Below, in pieces: positions 17,756 through 28,700 of a DNA stretch of 64,000 bases. The notes below the pieces were generated by a model that ran no database searches, was not told the origin of the DNA, and saw only the letters and a list, made by a program, of their open reading frames with translations. Source of the DNA: Holophagae bacterium (lineage in GTDB: Bacteria > Acidobacteriota > Holophagae > Acanthopleuribacterales > Acanthopleuribacteraceae); the NCBI GenBank assembly GCA_030429565.1, contig JAUIFE010000002.1:124001-188000 (forward strand), in the 5' to 3' direction. The translations under genes and the position numbers were made by a program. Positions within the stretch are counted from its first letter, which is position 1. Each line of letters starts with the position of its first letter.

Positions 17756-18427
17756 TTATTGGGCGGCGCGGGCGGCGGCAGGCGAAAGCAAACGCTTTTT
17801 GCGCGTCAAATAACTATGGCTCACACGGCGTTTGTCGCACTGGTGGAAGTGCAGTTGGAAACGCGGGTGCTGCATACAGGCATCGGTAATACTTTTAAGC
17901 CCCCGGCGCGCAGCATCGAGGTCACGCCAAGCAATAAACTCAAAGTACTGCCCGCTATCGGGCTGGCGCGCCGTCGCAACCGCCAGAAAACCGTCGTGCT
18001 TGGGCATTTCTTGGGACTGGATGTCGCGATTGAGCGCAACATGTTCCTCGGCATCAACCCCGTCGTGGGTGAACCAAGTCACAACCAGCCAGCAACCAGC
18101 CTCGGCCAATCGAAAATCGCGAAAACTATAGCCAGGCAACAGCGCGGCGGTTTGCAAGGTAATCGAAGCCTGATCAATGGTGGCCAACCAGGCTTCGCAG
18201 GCCGGGTTTTTAACCACCGATTGTGCCGCTGCTTCGAAAGAATGATTGTCACGCCAAAAAACCATGTCGGTCCAGAACCCGGCCTCTTCACTCGCACGAC
18301 ACAACATGCGCTCGCGAAACCCGGACAGCGGCGCGATGACCGCCTGGTGGGCGGCGTCCGTGGCGTGAATATGGCCGGCCTCGGAGGTCCCTTTCTGCGT
18401 GGCATAACTCACCAGCTCGATTAACAT
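17756..18427 (-). CDS. Tandem ferredoxin-like (dimeric alpha/beta barrel) protein, hypothetical
   Basis: 223 residues in two similar halves. Each half has a strand/helix pattern with aromatic-rich segments (FWTDMVFWRDNHSFEAAAQSV and YFEFIAWRDLDAARRGLKSI), typical of ABM- or EthD-like dimeric alpha/beta barrel proteins. No catalytic residues can be assigned. AGGGGAA lies about six bases before the ATG. It is transcribed divergently from the LysR regulator at 18672, with a 244-base AT-rich spacer, so that regulator probably controls it. The family identity is tentative. Confidence 0.6.
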   Translation of the reverse strand: MLIELVSYATQKGTSEAGHIHATDAAHQAVIAPLSGFRERMLCRASEEAGFWTDMVFWRDNHSFEAAAQSVVKNPACEAWLATIDQASITLQTAALLPGYSFRDFRLAEAGCWLVVTWFTHDGVDAEEHVALNRDIQSQEMPKHDGFLAVATARQPDSGQYFEFIAWRDLDAARRGLKSITDACMQHPRFQLHFHQCDKRRVSHSYLTRKKRLLSPAAARAAQ

Positions 18428-18671
18428 AAGTGTTCCCCTTTTTTCTATGGATAAAACCTAAATCGGGCGCTGACAGGCTGCCAAGAGTCGTTCAATTTAG
18501 GTAAGGACGCCTCACCCGGGTTGGCCTGGTGAATCAGACGGCAAGCGCCCATCAGACCAGGGGTGCGGTGAAGCTGTTGTTCACTCTACGTCAAAAAACA
18601 CACAAAAAATAACGATTAATTTTTGGATTTTATCAAATAAAATTTGTGGATTCACCCACCTGGGAGGTCCA

Positions 18672-19589
18672 GTGGATTACAACAAATTGCATACGCTGTT
18701 GGTTGTCGCCGAAGCCGGCTCGGTGACCGGTGCCGCTCGGCGCCTCAACCTCACCCAACAAGCAGTTTCAGCACAACTGGCCACGCTGGAACGCGAGTTG
18801 TCGACGGCGCTGTTGACGCGCGCTAATCGCCGTGTGTTCCTCACCGACGAGGGTCGCCTGTTGGTCGATCAAGCCGCCGCCCACCTGCGCGCCATCGATG
18901 TCGCCGTCGACCGCATGCACCGGCGCCGTAGCCGTTTGGAAGGCGTCTTGCGCCTCGGTATTTTTGGCGAATACGCGCCGGATCTGCTGATTCCACGATT
19001 GGCCGCCTTCCAGCAAGCTCACCCCGGCGTACGTTTTCAGCTACATTTGGCGAGCGATCCCGTTTTAGAGACGATGCTGCTGGATAACGATATCGACGTG
19101 GGTTTTATTGTTGAATTCACCCAACACCGACTGTTTGAGCGGCGCCCTTATGCTCAAGTGCCGTTCCACCTTTACGCCACCCCCGAATTGCTCGCCGAAA
19201 AACGACCGGACAGCATCGAAGCGGTTTTGGGATGTCCGCTCATTGATTTTGGTGAAGACTGTCCGGGCTTTAGCATTTGGTTGAAACGCAATGCACCGCG
19301 CCTGTGTCCGCGCCTACGCGGCAAACTCCCGCGCCTCGCCGTCGCCGACGATACGGCTCTCAAAGCAGCAGTCTTGGCAGGTATGGGGATGGCCGTTCTC
19401 CCGGAGTTTCTGGTGGCGGACGCCGTTGCCGCCGGGCGGTTACAGCCGGTCCTGCCGCAAAGCCAACCGATTACGGCCGGCATCGATTTAACGCGCCGCG
19501 CCAAACGCACACCCAATGCGCTGATCGACGCTCTGGCGGCCTTTCTGTGCGACCCCCCCGACAAAACCAACCCGCGCAAAACAAAATAA
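18672..19589 (+). CDS. LysR-family transcriptional regulator
   Basis: 305 residues. The N-terminal winged helix-turn-helix is clear: LHTLLVVAEAGSVTGAARRL followed by NLTQQAVSAQLATLERELS and LLTRANRRVFLTDEG. The rest is a periplasmic-binding-protein-like effector domain (GVLRLGIFGEYAPDLLIPRL, then ALKAAVLAGMGMAVLPEFLV). GTG is the start, with GGGAGG at 18661-18666 just upstream. It is divergent from the barrel-like protein gene at 17756, a classic arrangement for LysR autoregulation and target control. The ligand is unknown. Confidence 0.92.
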   Translation: MDYNKLHTLLVVAEAGSVTGAARRLNLTQQAVSAQLATLERELSTALLTRANRRVFLTDEGRLLVDQAAAHLRAIDVAVDRMHRRRSRLEGVLRLGIFGEYAPDLLIPRLAAFQQAHPGVRFQLHLASDPVLETMLLDNDIDVGFIVEFTQHRLFERRPYAQVPFHLYATPELLAEKRPDSIEAVLGCPLIDFGEDCPGFSIWLKRNAPRLCPRLRGKLPRLAVADDTALKAAVLAGMGMAVLPEFLVADAVAAGRLQPVLPQSQPITAGIDLTRRAKRTPNALIDALAAFLCDPPDKTNPRKTK

Positions 19590-19696
19590 AACGAAGCGGA
19601 TCCCCCAATGCTCAATAATTCAACACTTTAAGAAATTATGTTTGACTAATTATTTTTTGAAAAATTAAAATGACCCCTGTCTTAATCGAGGTCCTT

Positions 19697-20452
19697 ATGC
19701 GTTTATTAACTCTTTTCGTCATTAGCTTATCCCTATGTCCCAAAATCCATGCCGCCACCCGCTTTATCGCTGTCGACCCAGATCGCGAAGGCGAGAGTCC
19801 CTATGTTTACGTCGGCAACCAACCGCTCAACCAGGTTGATGTTGACGGCTATAACGCCAAAGTTGTCATCAACGAAAAAAAGAAGCGAATTACCGTAAAG
19901 GCCAAGATCTTGGTTTATGGCGGGGCCGCCGATAAGGCGACCGCTAAAATGATGCAGCAAAATATCAAAGCCGCTTGGAACGGGCACCGTTACCAAGACC
20001 TGGCCACCGGCACCGACTACAAGGTGGTCTTCAAAGTGAAGGTGCGCTATCGCAAACGCACCCCCAAAAACCTCACCAAGCGCGCTGAACGCAACGCCAA
20101 ACTCAACTTCATTGAGCTTCCACCCAATCAAAACCGCAGCTACGTCTTGAAGCGACCCGGTTATACCGGTGTGTGGCGTGGTCGCGACAAAATCACCCAA
20201 ACCTGGGGCGACCCCGCCCCCCATGAATTCGGTCACCTGATTGGCTTGGCCGACCGCTACAGCAATGGCCGACCCAATAGCGGCTGGCGCGGCAACATCA
20301 TGGCCGAACCCGCCATGCGCGGCCAGGTCGACAGCCGCAATCTGGAACTGATGCTCACCGACGCCATGGTGAAGCACAACCAAAACCTACACAGCGCCCA
20401 GCCAAAACGAAAAACCATCTACGAAATCCGGCCGAAGGGTTTTGTACGCTAG
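19697..20452 (+). CDS. Secreted metallopeptidase-like protein with RHS remnant
   Basis: 251 residues. The upstream in-frame ATG at 19670 is unlikely; the ATG at 19697 has GAGG five bases before it and opens a signal peptide (MRLLTLFVISLSLCPKIHA). Next comes VDPDREGESPYVYVGNQPL and NQVDVDG, which is the RHS-core signature that normally precedes a toxin domain. The remainder ends in a zinc-protease motif: HEFGHLIGLAD (H176, E177, H180, D186) followed by a Met-turn-like GNIMAEPA near 200. This layout fits a metzincin-like peptidase with Asp as third ligand. The long RHS shell is absent, so this is either a detached toxin module or a small secreted hydrolase. No immunity gene is evident next to it. 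Confidence 0.7.
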   Translation: MRLLTLFVISLSLCPKIHAATRFIAVDPDREGESPYVYVGNQPLNQVDVDGYNAKVVINEKKKRITVKAKILVYGGAADKATAKMMQQNIKAAWNGHRYQDLATGTDYKVVFKVKVRYRKRTPKNLTKRAERNAKLNFIELPPNQNRSYVLKRPGYTGVWRGRDKITQTWGDPAPHEFGHLIGLADRYSNGRPNSGWRGNIMAEPAMRGQVDSRNLELMLTDAMVKHNQNLHSAQPKRKTIYEIRPKGFVR

Positions 20453-20596
20453 CGCAGCAACAACCGGCTTCTCCGTGTTTTCCGGCGCCATTAATTCGCC
20501 CCAAAAGTCGCCCTGTTTGCGAAAGGCTTTTGGGGAAACCCGTATCGCCAAAACCATCGCGAATCATCGCGCTTCTGACATTAAAGCCCATCAGAC

Positions 20597-22438
20597 TTAC
20601 GCCCGCGGTTTCGCCTGCACGATATCGCTCTGTGCGGCTGCAACCACCGGTGCTAAAGCCTCGATGCAAAGGCGCCAGGCCGCGCAGGTCTGTAGCGATT
20701 GGCCCCGTTCCTCGGCAAATACCGTGGCGGGGTCCTCACTTTCGGACAGCGCTTGCTCGGCTTTCACAAAGCTCTCCGGTAAAAAAGCACGCGCGAACGG
20801 CAACGCCTCAAAAAAGGCGACAAAGTCGGCGCTAAAGCGGCCCAGCACGCCCAAAGCCTCGCGCAGAAAGGCCGGTGCCGGCGGCTGTGAAGTTTGTGGC
20901 CAGGCGGCGCTCGTCGCTTCAAAAGCGGTCACGGCGACCTGTGCCGCCTCAAGCCGCGTTGCCACCTCGCTCAATAAATGCCGCTGTAGGTTTTCATCGG
21001 CCAAGGTTTCCGTCACCGTGCCGGTTAACCACGTTGACGGTGCAAAAGTCAGGGAGGACGCCGTCAGGGCCACCTCCTGCAGCACGTCTTGTAAGCGTCG
21101 CCGCACAAAACCGGGAATCAAGGCACCGCCTTCGGTGGCGTTGATAAACTGTTGCTCGAAACACCGTTCTCGGTAAACATCAACCGCTTCGGCGTACCAA
21201 TCGCGGAAGTGCAGGTAATGGGCAAAGGTCGCCACTTCACCGCCGAAATAACCAGCGGTGCGACGGTGATCGGCCTGACCCGCCACAAAATTGCGGTTCA
21301 CGCCGGCATCAGCATAATGTGTGCCCCGGCGACTGCCCAAATCTTGGCCGAGCAAGATGACCGGCGAACAACCGAACAAGGTCGCGAGCGAGAAGGCCTC
21401 GGTCGCGACCGAACCGGCCGTCGGCAGGTAGGTCCGCTGCAACCCGGAAAAACGCTCGACGACCCAACGCGAAAACAGGTTGGCCGGGTTTTGGTAGGTC
21501 AACGTCAGTTGATGTGGGAAACGGTAAAACTCGGCATGGCACTGTTCCGACAACAAAAACACGGTACGGTCGAGATTGGTGCAACCATGGATAAGCGCGG
21601 CATAGTCCTTAGCCTCGGTGTGCACCAAAAAGTGGGGCTGAATGCCGTAACGCTCCAACAGCCGCACGCTGCGCGCCATGGCAAACACCACCACTCGATC
21701 GCGGAACGGTCGCAGTGCCGCTAAGTTCTTTTCTAAGGAAGGACCGGCCGCCACAATCACGGCAGGCACGCCTTTGAAGCGGTCTCGCAGCAGGCCCACA
21801 TCGCGCAACCGCGACCACCACGGAAATGACCGAATCGTCGAAGCGATAAAATACTTGTAAACCGTTTCCTCGGCCTTGCGCAGCACGCCCGCACGGTTGC
21901 GTTCACTTTTGACGGTCTCCAGCATGGTGCGTAATGCATCGCCGTAAACCCGGCGATGGAACGGATTCATCAAAAATTGGATCTGATTCATCGCGGCGAT
22001 GTGGCGGCGAAGCAGAGCGCGAAACCCTTTTTCCGTGGTGCGCACAAACACGCGCCGCGAGCGCCACAAAGAGCTGAGATCACGGCTTTCCAACGCCGCC
22101 TTAAAAAAGGTTGGGTTGGGTTCGTAAATGAGAAGCGGCCCTTCGGCGCGCGCAAGGTCGGCCTCGGCCAAATACCCGAGCCCGAAACCAAAATGGATGT
22201 GATGCCCGGCGACGCCTTCCTGATCACGTTCAGCCGCCGCCTGTTTCACCAACTGGGCCGCTTCCTTAACCGGATCGTATTTGCTGTGAACGAACCCCCC
22301 GGCTTCGGTAAGGGTCAATCCGTTGCGGCGCGCCGCCACAACGGCCACGCGCGCATCAGTCGCCGACGCATCGAGTTGGCGGACCGCCTCGACATCGTAT
22401 TCGGACAAGAGCTGATAGTTGTGTTGACAGGTATCCAT
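20597..22438 (-). CDS. Maf-type (DUF115) motility-associated glycosyltransferase-like protein
   Basis: 613 residues. The DUF115/MptE-like core is visible: VPAVIVAAGPSLEKNLAAL (nucleotide-binding glycine-rich turn), VVVFAMARSVRLLERYGIQP, and SVATEAFSLATLFGCSPVIL with LLGQDLG. These match the motility-associated factor family, which transfers nonulosonic acids to flagellin or other surface proteins. It is cytoplasmic, with no signal peptide. It begins 45 bases after the second RND gene on the same strand and may be cotranscribed with the efflux operon, though the functional link is unclear. No flagellar genes are in the window. Confidence 0.8.
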   Translation of the reverse strand: MDTCQHNYQLLSEYDVEAVRQLDASATDARVAVVAARRNGLTLTEAGGFVHSKYDPVKEAAQLVKQAAAERDQEGVAGHHIHFGFGLGYLAEADLARAEGPLLIYEPNPTFFKAALESRDLSSLWRSRRVFVRTTEKGFRALLRRHIAAMNQIQFLMNPFHRRVYGDALRTMLETVKSERNRAGVLRKAEETVYKYFIASTIRSFPWWSRLRDVGLLRDRFKGVPAVIVAAGPSLEKNLAALRPFRDRVVVFAMARSVRLLERYGIQPHFLVHTEAKDYAALIHGCTNLDRTVFLLSEQCHAEFYRFPHQLTLTYQNPANLFSRWVVERFSGLQRTYLPTAGSVATEAFSLATLFGCSPVILLGQDLGSRRGTHYADAGVNRNFVAGQADHRRTAGYFGGEVATFAHYLHFRDWYAEAVDVYRERCFEQQFINATEGGALIPGFVRRRLQDVLQEVALTASSLTFAPSTWLTGTVTETLADENLQRHLLSEVATRLEAAQVAVTAFEATSAAWPQTSQPPAPAFLREALGVLGRFSADFVAFFEALPFARAFLPESFVKAEQALSESEDPATVFAEERGQSLQTCAAWRLCIEALAPVVAAAQSDIVQAKPRA

Positions 22439-22483
22439 GAAGGTTTGGCTCGTGACGCGGCGTTGTGCCGGCGGCGATGTGCC

Positions 22484-25400
22484 TTACAGGGAGGGCTCCG
22501 ATTCTTGGTTGACCGGCAGCGGATCGCGGGTGGCGCGCCGCCCCATCCAAGCATCGCTGAACACGCTGATGAATCGCTCGCGCGCATCGTCGAACAAGGT
22601 ATATGCCCAAGGCACCACCAACAAGGTGAGAATGGTCGCCGTGGTCATCCCGCCGATAAGCGTCAAACCGAAGCTCATGTAATCCAAGCCCATACTGCTT
22701 TTTTTGGCAAAGGTCAGGGGAATCATACCAATAATTGTCGTCAAGGCGGTCATTGCAATCGGTCGAAAACGCCGATCCGCGCCCACCAACAACGCCTCGG
22801 TGCGTTCCATGCCGCGCCGGCGTAAACGAATCACGTAGTCAATCAACACAATGCCGTTGTTCACAACAACCCCAATCAGCAAAATCATACCGATCAACCC
22901 CAGCATATCAAGGGTTTTACCGGTGAGAAAATGCACCCAGAAAACGCCGATCCCAGCCATGGGAATGGTGCAAATAATCGACAGCGGCAAAATGTAGCTC
23001 TCAAACAACAAACCCATCAGCAGGTAGATAAACACCACCGAAAACAGGGCGGCCAAACCCATGTTGCGCAGATCTTCCTGGTCACTGTTCGACGTGGTCG
23101 GGATGCTGAAACTCAGACCTTCCGGCAGATCGACATCGGCCAAAATCTTGCGCAGCCGGCCTCGCGTGCGGTCGACGTTTTCGGTATCCAACTCCAGCGA
23201 GATCACCCGCGAAATTTGTTTGTCGCGCCGGAAGATGCTTGTCGGCGTCTGAATCATGCGCGCTTCGGTAAGCGCCGAAATCGGCAAAAACCCTTGGTTA
23301 TCGGTCGGCACTGAAAAGGTGTTGAGCTGATCCAAGGTTTCGCGGTCCGACTCCTTAAAACGGACACGCACCGGGATCTCGCGCGACTCATCGCGGAATC
23401 GCGGCAACGCACTACCGCGCAAGGCGAACCCAACCACGGCCGCAATTACATTGGGGTCAACACCCACTTGGTTGGCGCGATCACGCTCGACTTCCAAAGC
23501 CATTTCGTTGGGCGGCAAGTCGGCACTGCGTTTGGCGCCAATCACGCCGTCGACCTTACTCAAAGCGCGCTCGAGGTCGTCGGCGGTCTGGTCGAGTTGG
23601 TCGATATCGTCGCTGTACAACACGATGTTGTATATGTCTTCTTTAATCTTTTCGCTGTTCTCGTTATCACCAAAATAGTACTCAACACCTGGCCGCTGCG
23701 GCATTTGCGCGGCGAGGTCTTTGACGATTTGTTTGACGTCGGCGTTGGGCATCTTTTCTTGATCAAACGAACCTTGGGCGCGTCCAAAGCGCGTGCGGTG
23801 GAACACCATGTAGAAGGTAAGGTTCAGCTTTTCTTTATTGGCCTCCAGCACCTTCTCCACCCGCTGGAAGAACGCCTGGGCGTCGGCGTAACTGGTGCCC
23901 TGCGGTAAACTCACCTCGATTTCAAAGCGGTTGGAATCCTCGGGATCACCCGCCGAAAATTTGACCTTCTTGGCAATCGCCCCGGTTGCGCTCAAGGCGA
24001 GCACCATCACGATCAACAAATCGACACGATGCTTGAGGAAGTAGGCCAAAATGCGGTTATAGCCGTGGTTAACCGGTTCCAATGTCACATTATAAAGCCC
24101 ACGTAACCATGTATTTAGCTGGATATGCAGCTTGCGAAAGGTTTCCGAGCCGTAGTTGAGATCCTTTTCCGAAAGGGTCAAATAGGTACAGAGCGGAATG
24201 AAAACCAGCGCCACCACCAGCGACGCCAACAGCGACACCGAAATCGGAATCGAGAGCCGCAACAAAAAGAACTGGGCTTTGCCTTCCACCAGCGAAACCG
24301 GTAAAAACACAATCACGGTGGTGAGCGTTGCCATCGTGATCGCCAAGGCAATTTCACCCGCACCGCGAACGCAGGCGTCTTTTTTGGATGCACCGTCGTG
24401 GTACCAGCGGTGCACGTTTTCGGCAACAACGACTGAGTTGTCGACCAACAAACCAATGCAAATAACCAAACCCAGCAACGTCAAAATGTTGAGGGTTTCA
24501 CCGGCAAAGAACATCACAATCAGCGCCATAACCAAACTCAAGGGAATGGAAAGCGCAATAATCGAAGTCATACGGAAGCGGCGCAAGAAGAAGAACAACA
24601 CCACCATCGCCAGCAGGATCCCTACACGGCCGCTGGAAACCAAACTCGACAGCGACTCCTCAATGAGGTCGCCCTGGTTAAACAGCAACGCCATTTCCAG
24701 GCCGGCGAGACGCGGATCTTTTTGCATCTCCTCGAAGGTTTCCTTAATGCGGCGCGACACATCAACCGTGTTGGCCTCGCCTTCTTTCAACAACACCAAC
24801 GCAAAGGCCGGCTTGCTGTTGACACGCACGCTGTAGTCGCGTTCCGGTTCCTCGTATTTGACATTGGCCACATCGGCGAGACGCAGGTTCTCTGCAATGG
24901 GGCGATTTTCCAAAGCCTCGACATCCTCGTAACGGGCCACTGAACGCAACAGTAACTTCTTGTTACCTTCTCGCACAAAACCACTAGCTTGAGAGAAGTT
25001 ATCGCCACTCAACTGCTGTGATAGCTGGTAAATGTTGAGGCCGTGCGCTTCCAACATGGCGCGGTCGGCTTCAATCAGGATCTCTTTTTCCTCGAGTCCG
25101 TCAATGTTGGCGGTCGCAATACCTTCCAAGCGTTTAAAGGGAAAAACCACATTCTTTTGGATCAAGTTATAGGCGTCGCTAATCGAGGGATCAACCGCCA
25201 CACCAATCACGGCGACCGGCACCCCGCTCGTGTCCTGTTTGCTCAGAAAAACGCGGTCCACATCGTCGGGGAACAGCGCTCGGGCGCGCTCAACCCGATC
25301 CCGCGTCTCGCGGTAGGCGACATCCATGTCGATGCCTTGCTTGAAGGTCAGGAAAACGGCGGCGCCGTTGTCGTTGGAACGACTGCGAATTTGGTCGAGG

Positions 25401-25705
25401 CCCTTCACCGTGCTGAGTTCGTCCTCCAGCGGAATGGTCAGCTTATCCAGCACTTCACGCGCCGGCGCATCGCGCCAAGGCACGTCGACACGCACCGAAT
25501 CGCCTTCAAACCCGCGTGGTATCAGTTCCAGAGGAATGCGCAAAACCGCAATCAGGCCCACCACCAAGGTCGTAAAAAACAAAACCAACACCGTCACCCG
25601 TCGCTCCAACGAGAAACGCGTCAAGAAATTACTTACCGTTTCGCCCGTATCGGCCGCATCGTTGTCGGCGTCCGGGTTGGTTGTTAATTCGTGTTCTTCC
25701 GCCAT
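22484..25705 (-). CDS. RND efflux pump, inner-membrane subunit (second of a tandem pair)
   Basis: 1073 residues, AcrB-like RND transporter. The N-terminal membrane helix (RRVTVLVLFFTTLVVGLIAV) follows a roughly 30-residue acidic cytoplasmic leader. Periplasmic porter blocks include VDVPWRDAPAREVLDKL and DLPEGLSFSIPT. TM4 has GLVICIGLLVDNSVVVAEN with the proton-relay Asp. Its start overlaps the stop of the preceding RND gene by one base (TAATG), so the two are coupled and probably assemble together, as MdtB/MdtC do. The substrate cannot be predicted. No outer-membrane channel gene accompanies it. Confidence 0.92.
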   Translation of the reverse strand: MAEEHELTTNPDADNDAADTGETVSNFLTRFSLERRVTVLVLFFTTLVVGLIAVLRIPLELIPRGFEGDSVRVDVPWRDAPAREVLDKLTIPLEDELSTVKGLDQIRSRSNDNGAAVFLTFKQGIDMDVAYRETRDRVERARALFPDDVDRVFLSKQDTSGVPVAVIGVAVDPSISDAYNLIQKNVVFPFKRLEGIATANIDGLEEKEILIEADRAMLEAHGLNIYQLSQQLSGDNFSQASGFVREGNKKLLLRSVARYEDVEALENRPIAENLRLADVANVKYEEPERDYSVRVNSKPAFALVLLKEGEANTVDVSRRIKETFEEMQKDPRLAGLEMALLFNQGDLIEESLSSLVSSGRVGILLAMVVLFFFLRRFRMTSIIALSIPLSLVMALIVMFFAGETLNILTLLGLVICIGLLVDNSVVVAENVHRWYHDGASKKDACVRGAGEIALAITMATLTTVIVFLPVSLVEGKAQFFLLRLSIPISVSLLASLVVALVFIPLCTYLTLSEKDLNYGSETFRKLHIQLNTWLRGLYNVTLEPVNHGYNRILAYFLKHRVDLLIVMVLALSATGAIAKKVKFSAGDPEDSNRFEIEVSLPQGTSYADAQAFFQRVEKVLEANKEKLNLTFYMVFHRTRFGRAQGSFDQEKMPNADVKQIVKDLAAQMPQRPGVEYYFGDNENSEKIKEDIYNIVLYSDDIDQLDQTADDLERALSKVDGVIGAKRSADLPPNEMALEVERDRANQVGVDPNVIAAVVGFALRGSALPRFRDESREIPVRVRFKESDRETLDQLNTFSVPTDNQGFLPISALTEARMIQTPTSIFRRDKQISRVISLELDTENVDRTRGRLRKILADVDLPEGLSFSIPTTSNSDQEDLRNMGLAALFSVVFIYLLMGLLFESYILPLSIICTIPMAGIGVFWVHFLTGKTLDMLGLIGMILLIGVVVNNGIVLIDYVIRLRRRGMERTEALLVGADRRFRPIAMTALTTIIGMIPLTFAKKSSMGLDYMSFGLTLIGGMTTATILTLLVVPWAYTLFDDARERFISVFSDAWMGRRATRDPLPVNQESEPSL

Positions 25706-28700
25706 TAGGTGCCCTCCGCCGCCGTCGTCGTCGGTTGCGATTTGCGGCCCAGCAGTCGCTCAATGCCGCTGTCGACCAGCGCGTACACCGCCGGTACAAA
25801 AATCAAGGTTAAGAATGTTGAACTGATTAGACCGGCAATAACCGTTACCGCCATCGGCGTGCGGATTTCGGCACCGTCGCCCTGACCCAATGCCATCGGC
25901 AACAGACCCAAAACGGTCGTCGCGGTGGTCATCAGAATCGGCCGCAGGCGCACCTGGCCGGCCTGTACAATCGCTTCGTTGCGTGACAAGCCTTTCGCTT
26001 TCAGGGTGTTGATGTAATCCACCAACACAATCGCGTTGTTGACCACAATGCCCGCCAACATAATCATTCCCAAGAACACAACCACCGACAAACTGATGCT
26101 CAATGCCTTCAGCGCGATCACCGTTCCCAAGAACGCCAACGGGATCGTGAACATAATCACCAGCGGATGCACCAACGACTCAAATTGCGACGCCATGATC
26201 ACGTAAACCAAAAAGATACTTAGGAACAAGGCGATGTACAGACTCTGCGAACTGCGCTCCATTTCCTCGTTCTGACCGGTGATGTAAAACGTCATGCCGT
26301 CCGGCAGTTTCATTTGTTCGGCCACGGCCGCTTGGATCTCGGTAACCGCGTCACTCAGAGACCCGCCGCGAATGTTGGCGCTAATCACCGCCGCACGGCT
26401 ACCATCGATGCGGCGCACCTCACTCGGCCCTTCGTCCAAATACAACTCGGCGACGGATTCCAGCGGAATCGGATTCTCACCGCCTGGATTAATCGTCAAC
26501 ATCGCCACGTCTTCCACACCCTTGCGGTCCTGCTCCTCGAGCTGAACCAGGATCGGAATGCGGCGGTCTTGCAGGTTGTACTTGGTGGCTTCCTCGCCTT
26601 TAACCTTGTTTTTGACCAAGTCGGCGACTTGACGCAAGTTAAGGCCGTAACGCTGAATTTTCTCGCGATCAAAGCGGATTTGGATTTCGGGGGCGCCTGC
26701 CTTGAGCGTCGATTCCACATCGCTGAGATTGGGGATTTGCGCGAATAAGCGCCGCGCTTGCTCACTGACCAATTTGAGTTCTTTGAGGTCGGTGCTGTGG
26801 AACTCCACTTCAATCGGTGTGGCGGCGCTAAACAGAACCGGCCGCACCACGCGAATGGCCACATCCGGCAGACTTTCGAAACGCTCACGCATGCGCGCAA
26901 TCACTTTCTCTTCCAGGTAGGCAGGCTGCTTGGACGGTTCCAACAACACTTTGAATTTGGCCGAGTGTTCACCCTCATCGGATCGTTTGGTGTTGGTGAC
27001 ATCGTAACCAAAGGTCACCAACAACTCTTGGATGTGTTCCCGTTCGGCAAGGATCGCCGCCTCAATTGGAGAAAAAACCGCCGCCGTTTGTTCGATCGGC
27101 GTGCCAACCGGCAAACTTGCTTCAATCGTGAATTCACCCTGGTGGACTTCGGGCAACAACTCACTTTCCAGATCCGAGGCCGCCCGCCAGGTCCATGCCA
27201 GACACGCCACCAGCAACAGCATGACGATCACACCGTTCGCCAAGGCAAAGCGAATCATCGGTGGGTAAATGCGGTTGGCAAACGCCAAAACAGCGTCCAT
27301 AAAACGCAAGGGCAACCAGAAAATGACGCCGAAAAGCAGCGACAAAACCGGAACCAAAACCCGTCGCACCAGCCAGGTAACCACAAACACCGCGTAATAA
27401 AACAGGTTAAACACCAACTCAAGCACCAGCGACAACAGAAAACGAATTGGTGCAAACAAGGTTACGGTGGCCAGCAGACGTACCCCCGGCGAGGCCGTTT
27501 GGTAAAAGGTCTTCACCTCGCGTAGTGAACGCAACGAACCCAGCGAATGGCTGCCGCCCCCACCCAACAAGTTGTTCAAACCTTGACGGCTAGCGAGCAT
27601 GGGAATTAAAAACAAGGCAACCACCAGCGAGGCGGCCAGTGAATTCACAACGGCCAAACCCAGGTCGCCGAAGACCTGGCCGGCAATGCCTTCCACAAAA
27701 ACCATGGGGAAAAAAACGGCTATCGAGGTTAGGGTCGAGGCAAAAACCGCACCGCGTACTTCTTTGGTTCCGCGTACGGCCGCGTCCAACACCGAATCGC
27801 CCTCTTCCAAGCAGCGGTAAATCGACTCGAGCACGACAATCGAACTGTCGACCAACATACCGATCCCCAACGCCAAACCACCCAACGACATAATGTTGAG
27901 CGAGACACCCATCAGGTGCAGCGGCGCGAAGGTCATGAGAATCGAAACCGGAATACTGACACCGATAATCACCGTCGATTTAAAATTACGCAGGAACAGG
28001 AACAGTATCAGAACCGCCAACAAACCACCTTGAATGGCGGTGTTGCGAACTTCGTTAATAGAGCTTTCGATAAATAGGGAACGGTCAGCCGCGATTTTCA
28101 GTTCCACACTCTCTTGGCTGTAAAGACGTTGTGCCAGTTTTTGTTTGAGACGAAACGCACTCACGCCGGCATCACGAGCCGGACGACCATGCTTGCGTCG
28201 GCCGCCTGCTTCGCCGGTTTTGGCCTTTTCTTCCTCGGCCTTGCGCTCGGCGTCGGTCTTAAAGGTCCCGACCTCGTTTTTGATGGATTTCGCCAGCGAC
28301 ACAATATTGGCGTCCGCTTCTTTGTAGATCTCGATAATGACGGAATCGCCGCCGTTGGCGCGCGTCATGATCTCGCGTTCCTTGTGCGACGAGGAAACCG
28401 TGGCAACGTCTTTGACGCGCACCAAACGATCACCGTCTTTGGCAATAATGGTTTCGCGCATTTGCTCAATCGACACAAACTCGTTGAGGGTGCGCACCAT
28501 GTATTCCGTGCGCCCCTCTTTAATGGTGCCGCCCGCCACGTTGATGTTTTCTTTTTCCAAGCGATCAATGACGTCTTGAATGGAAAGGTTGATACGACGC
28601 AGGGCTTCTTCATTCAGCGCGACATGGATTTCTTCTTCTAAACCACCGCGCACGCGCACGGCGGCAACACCTTGCACCTTCTCAAGCGAACGTTTGACCT

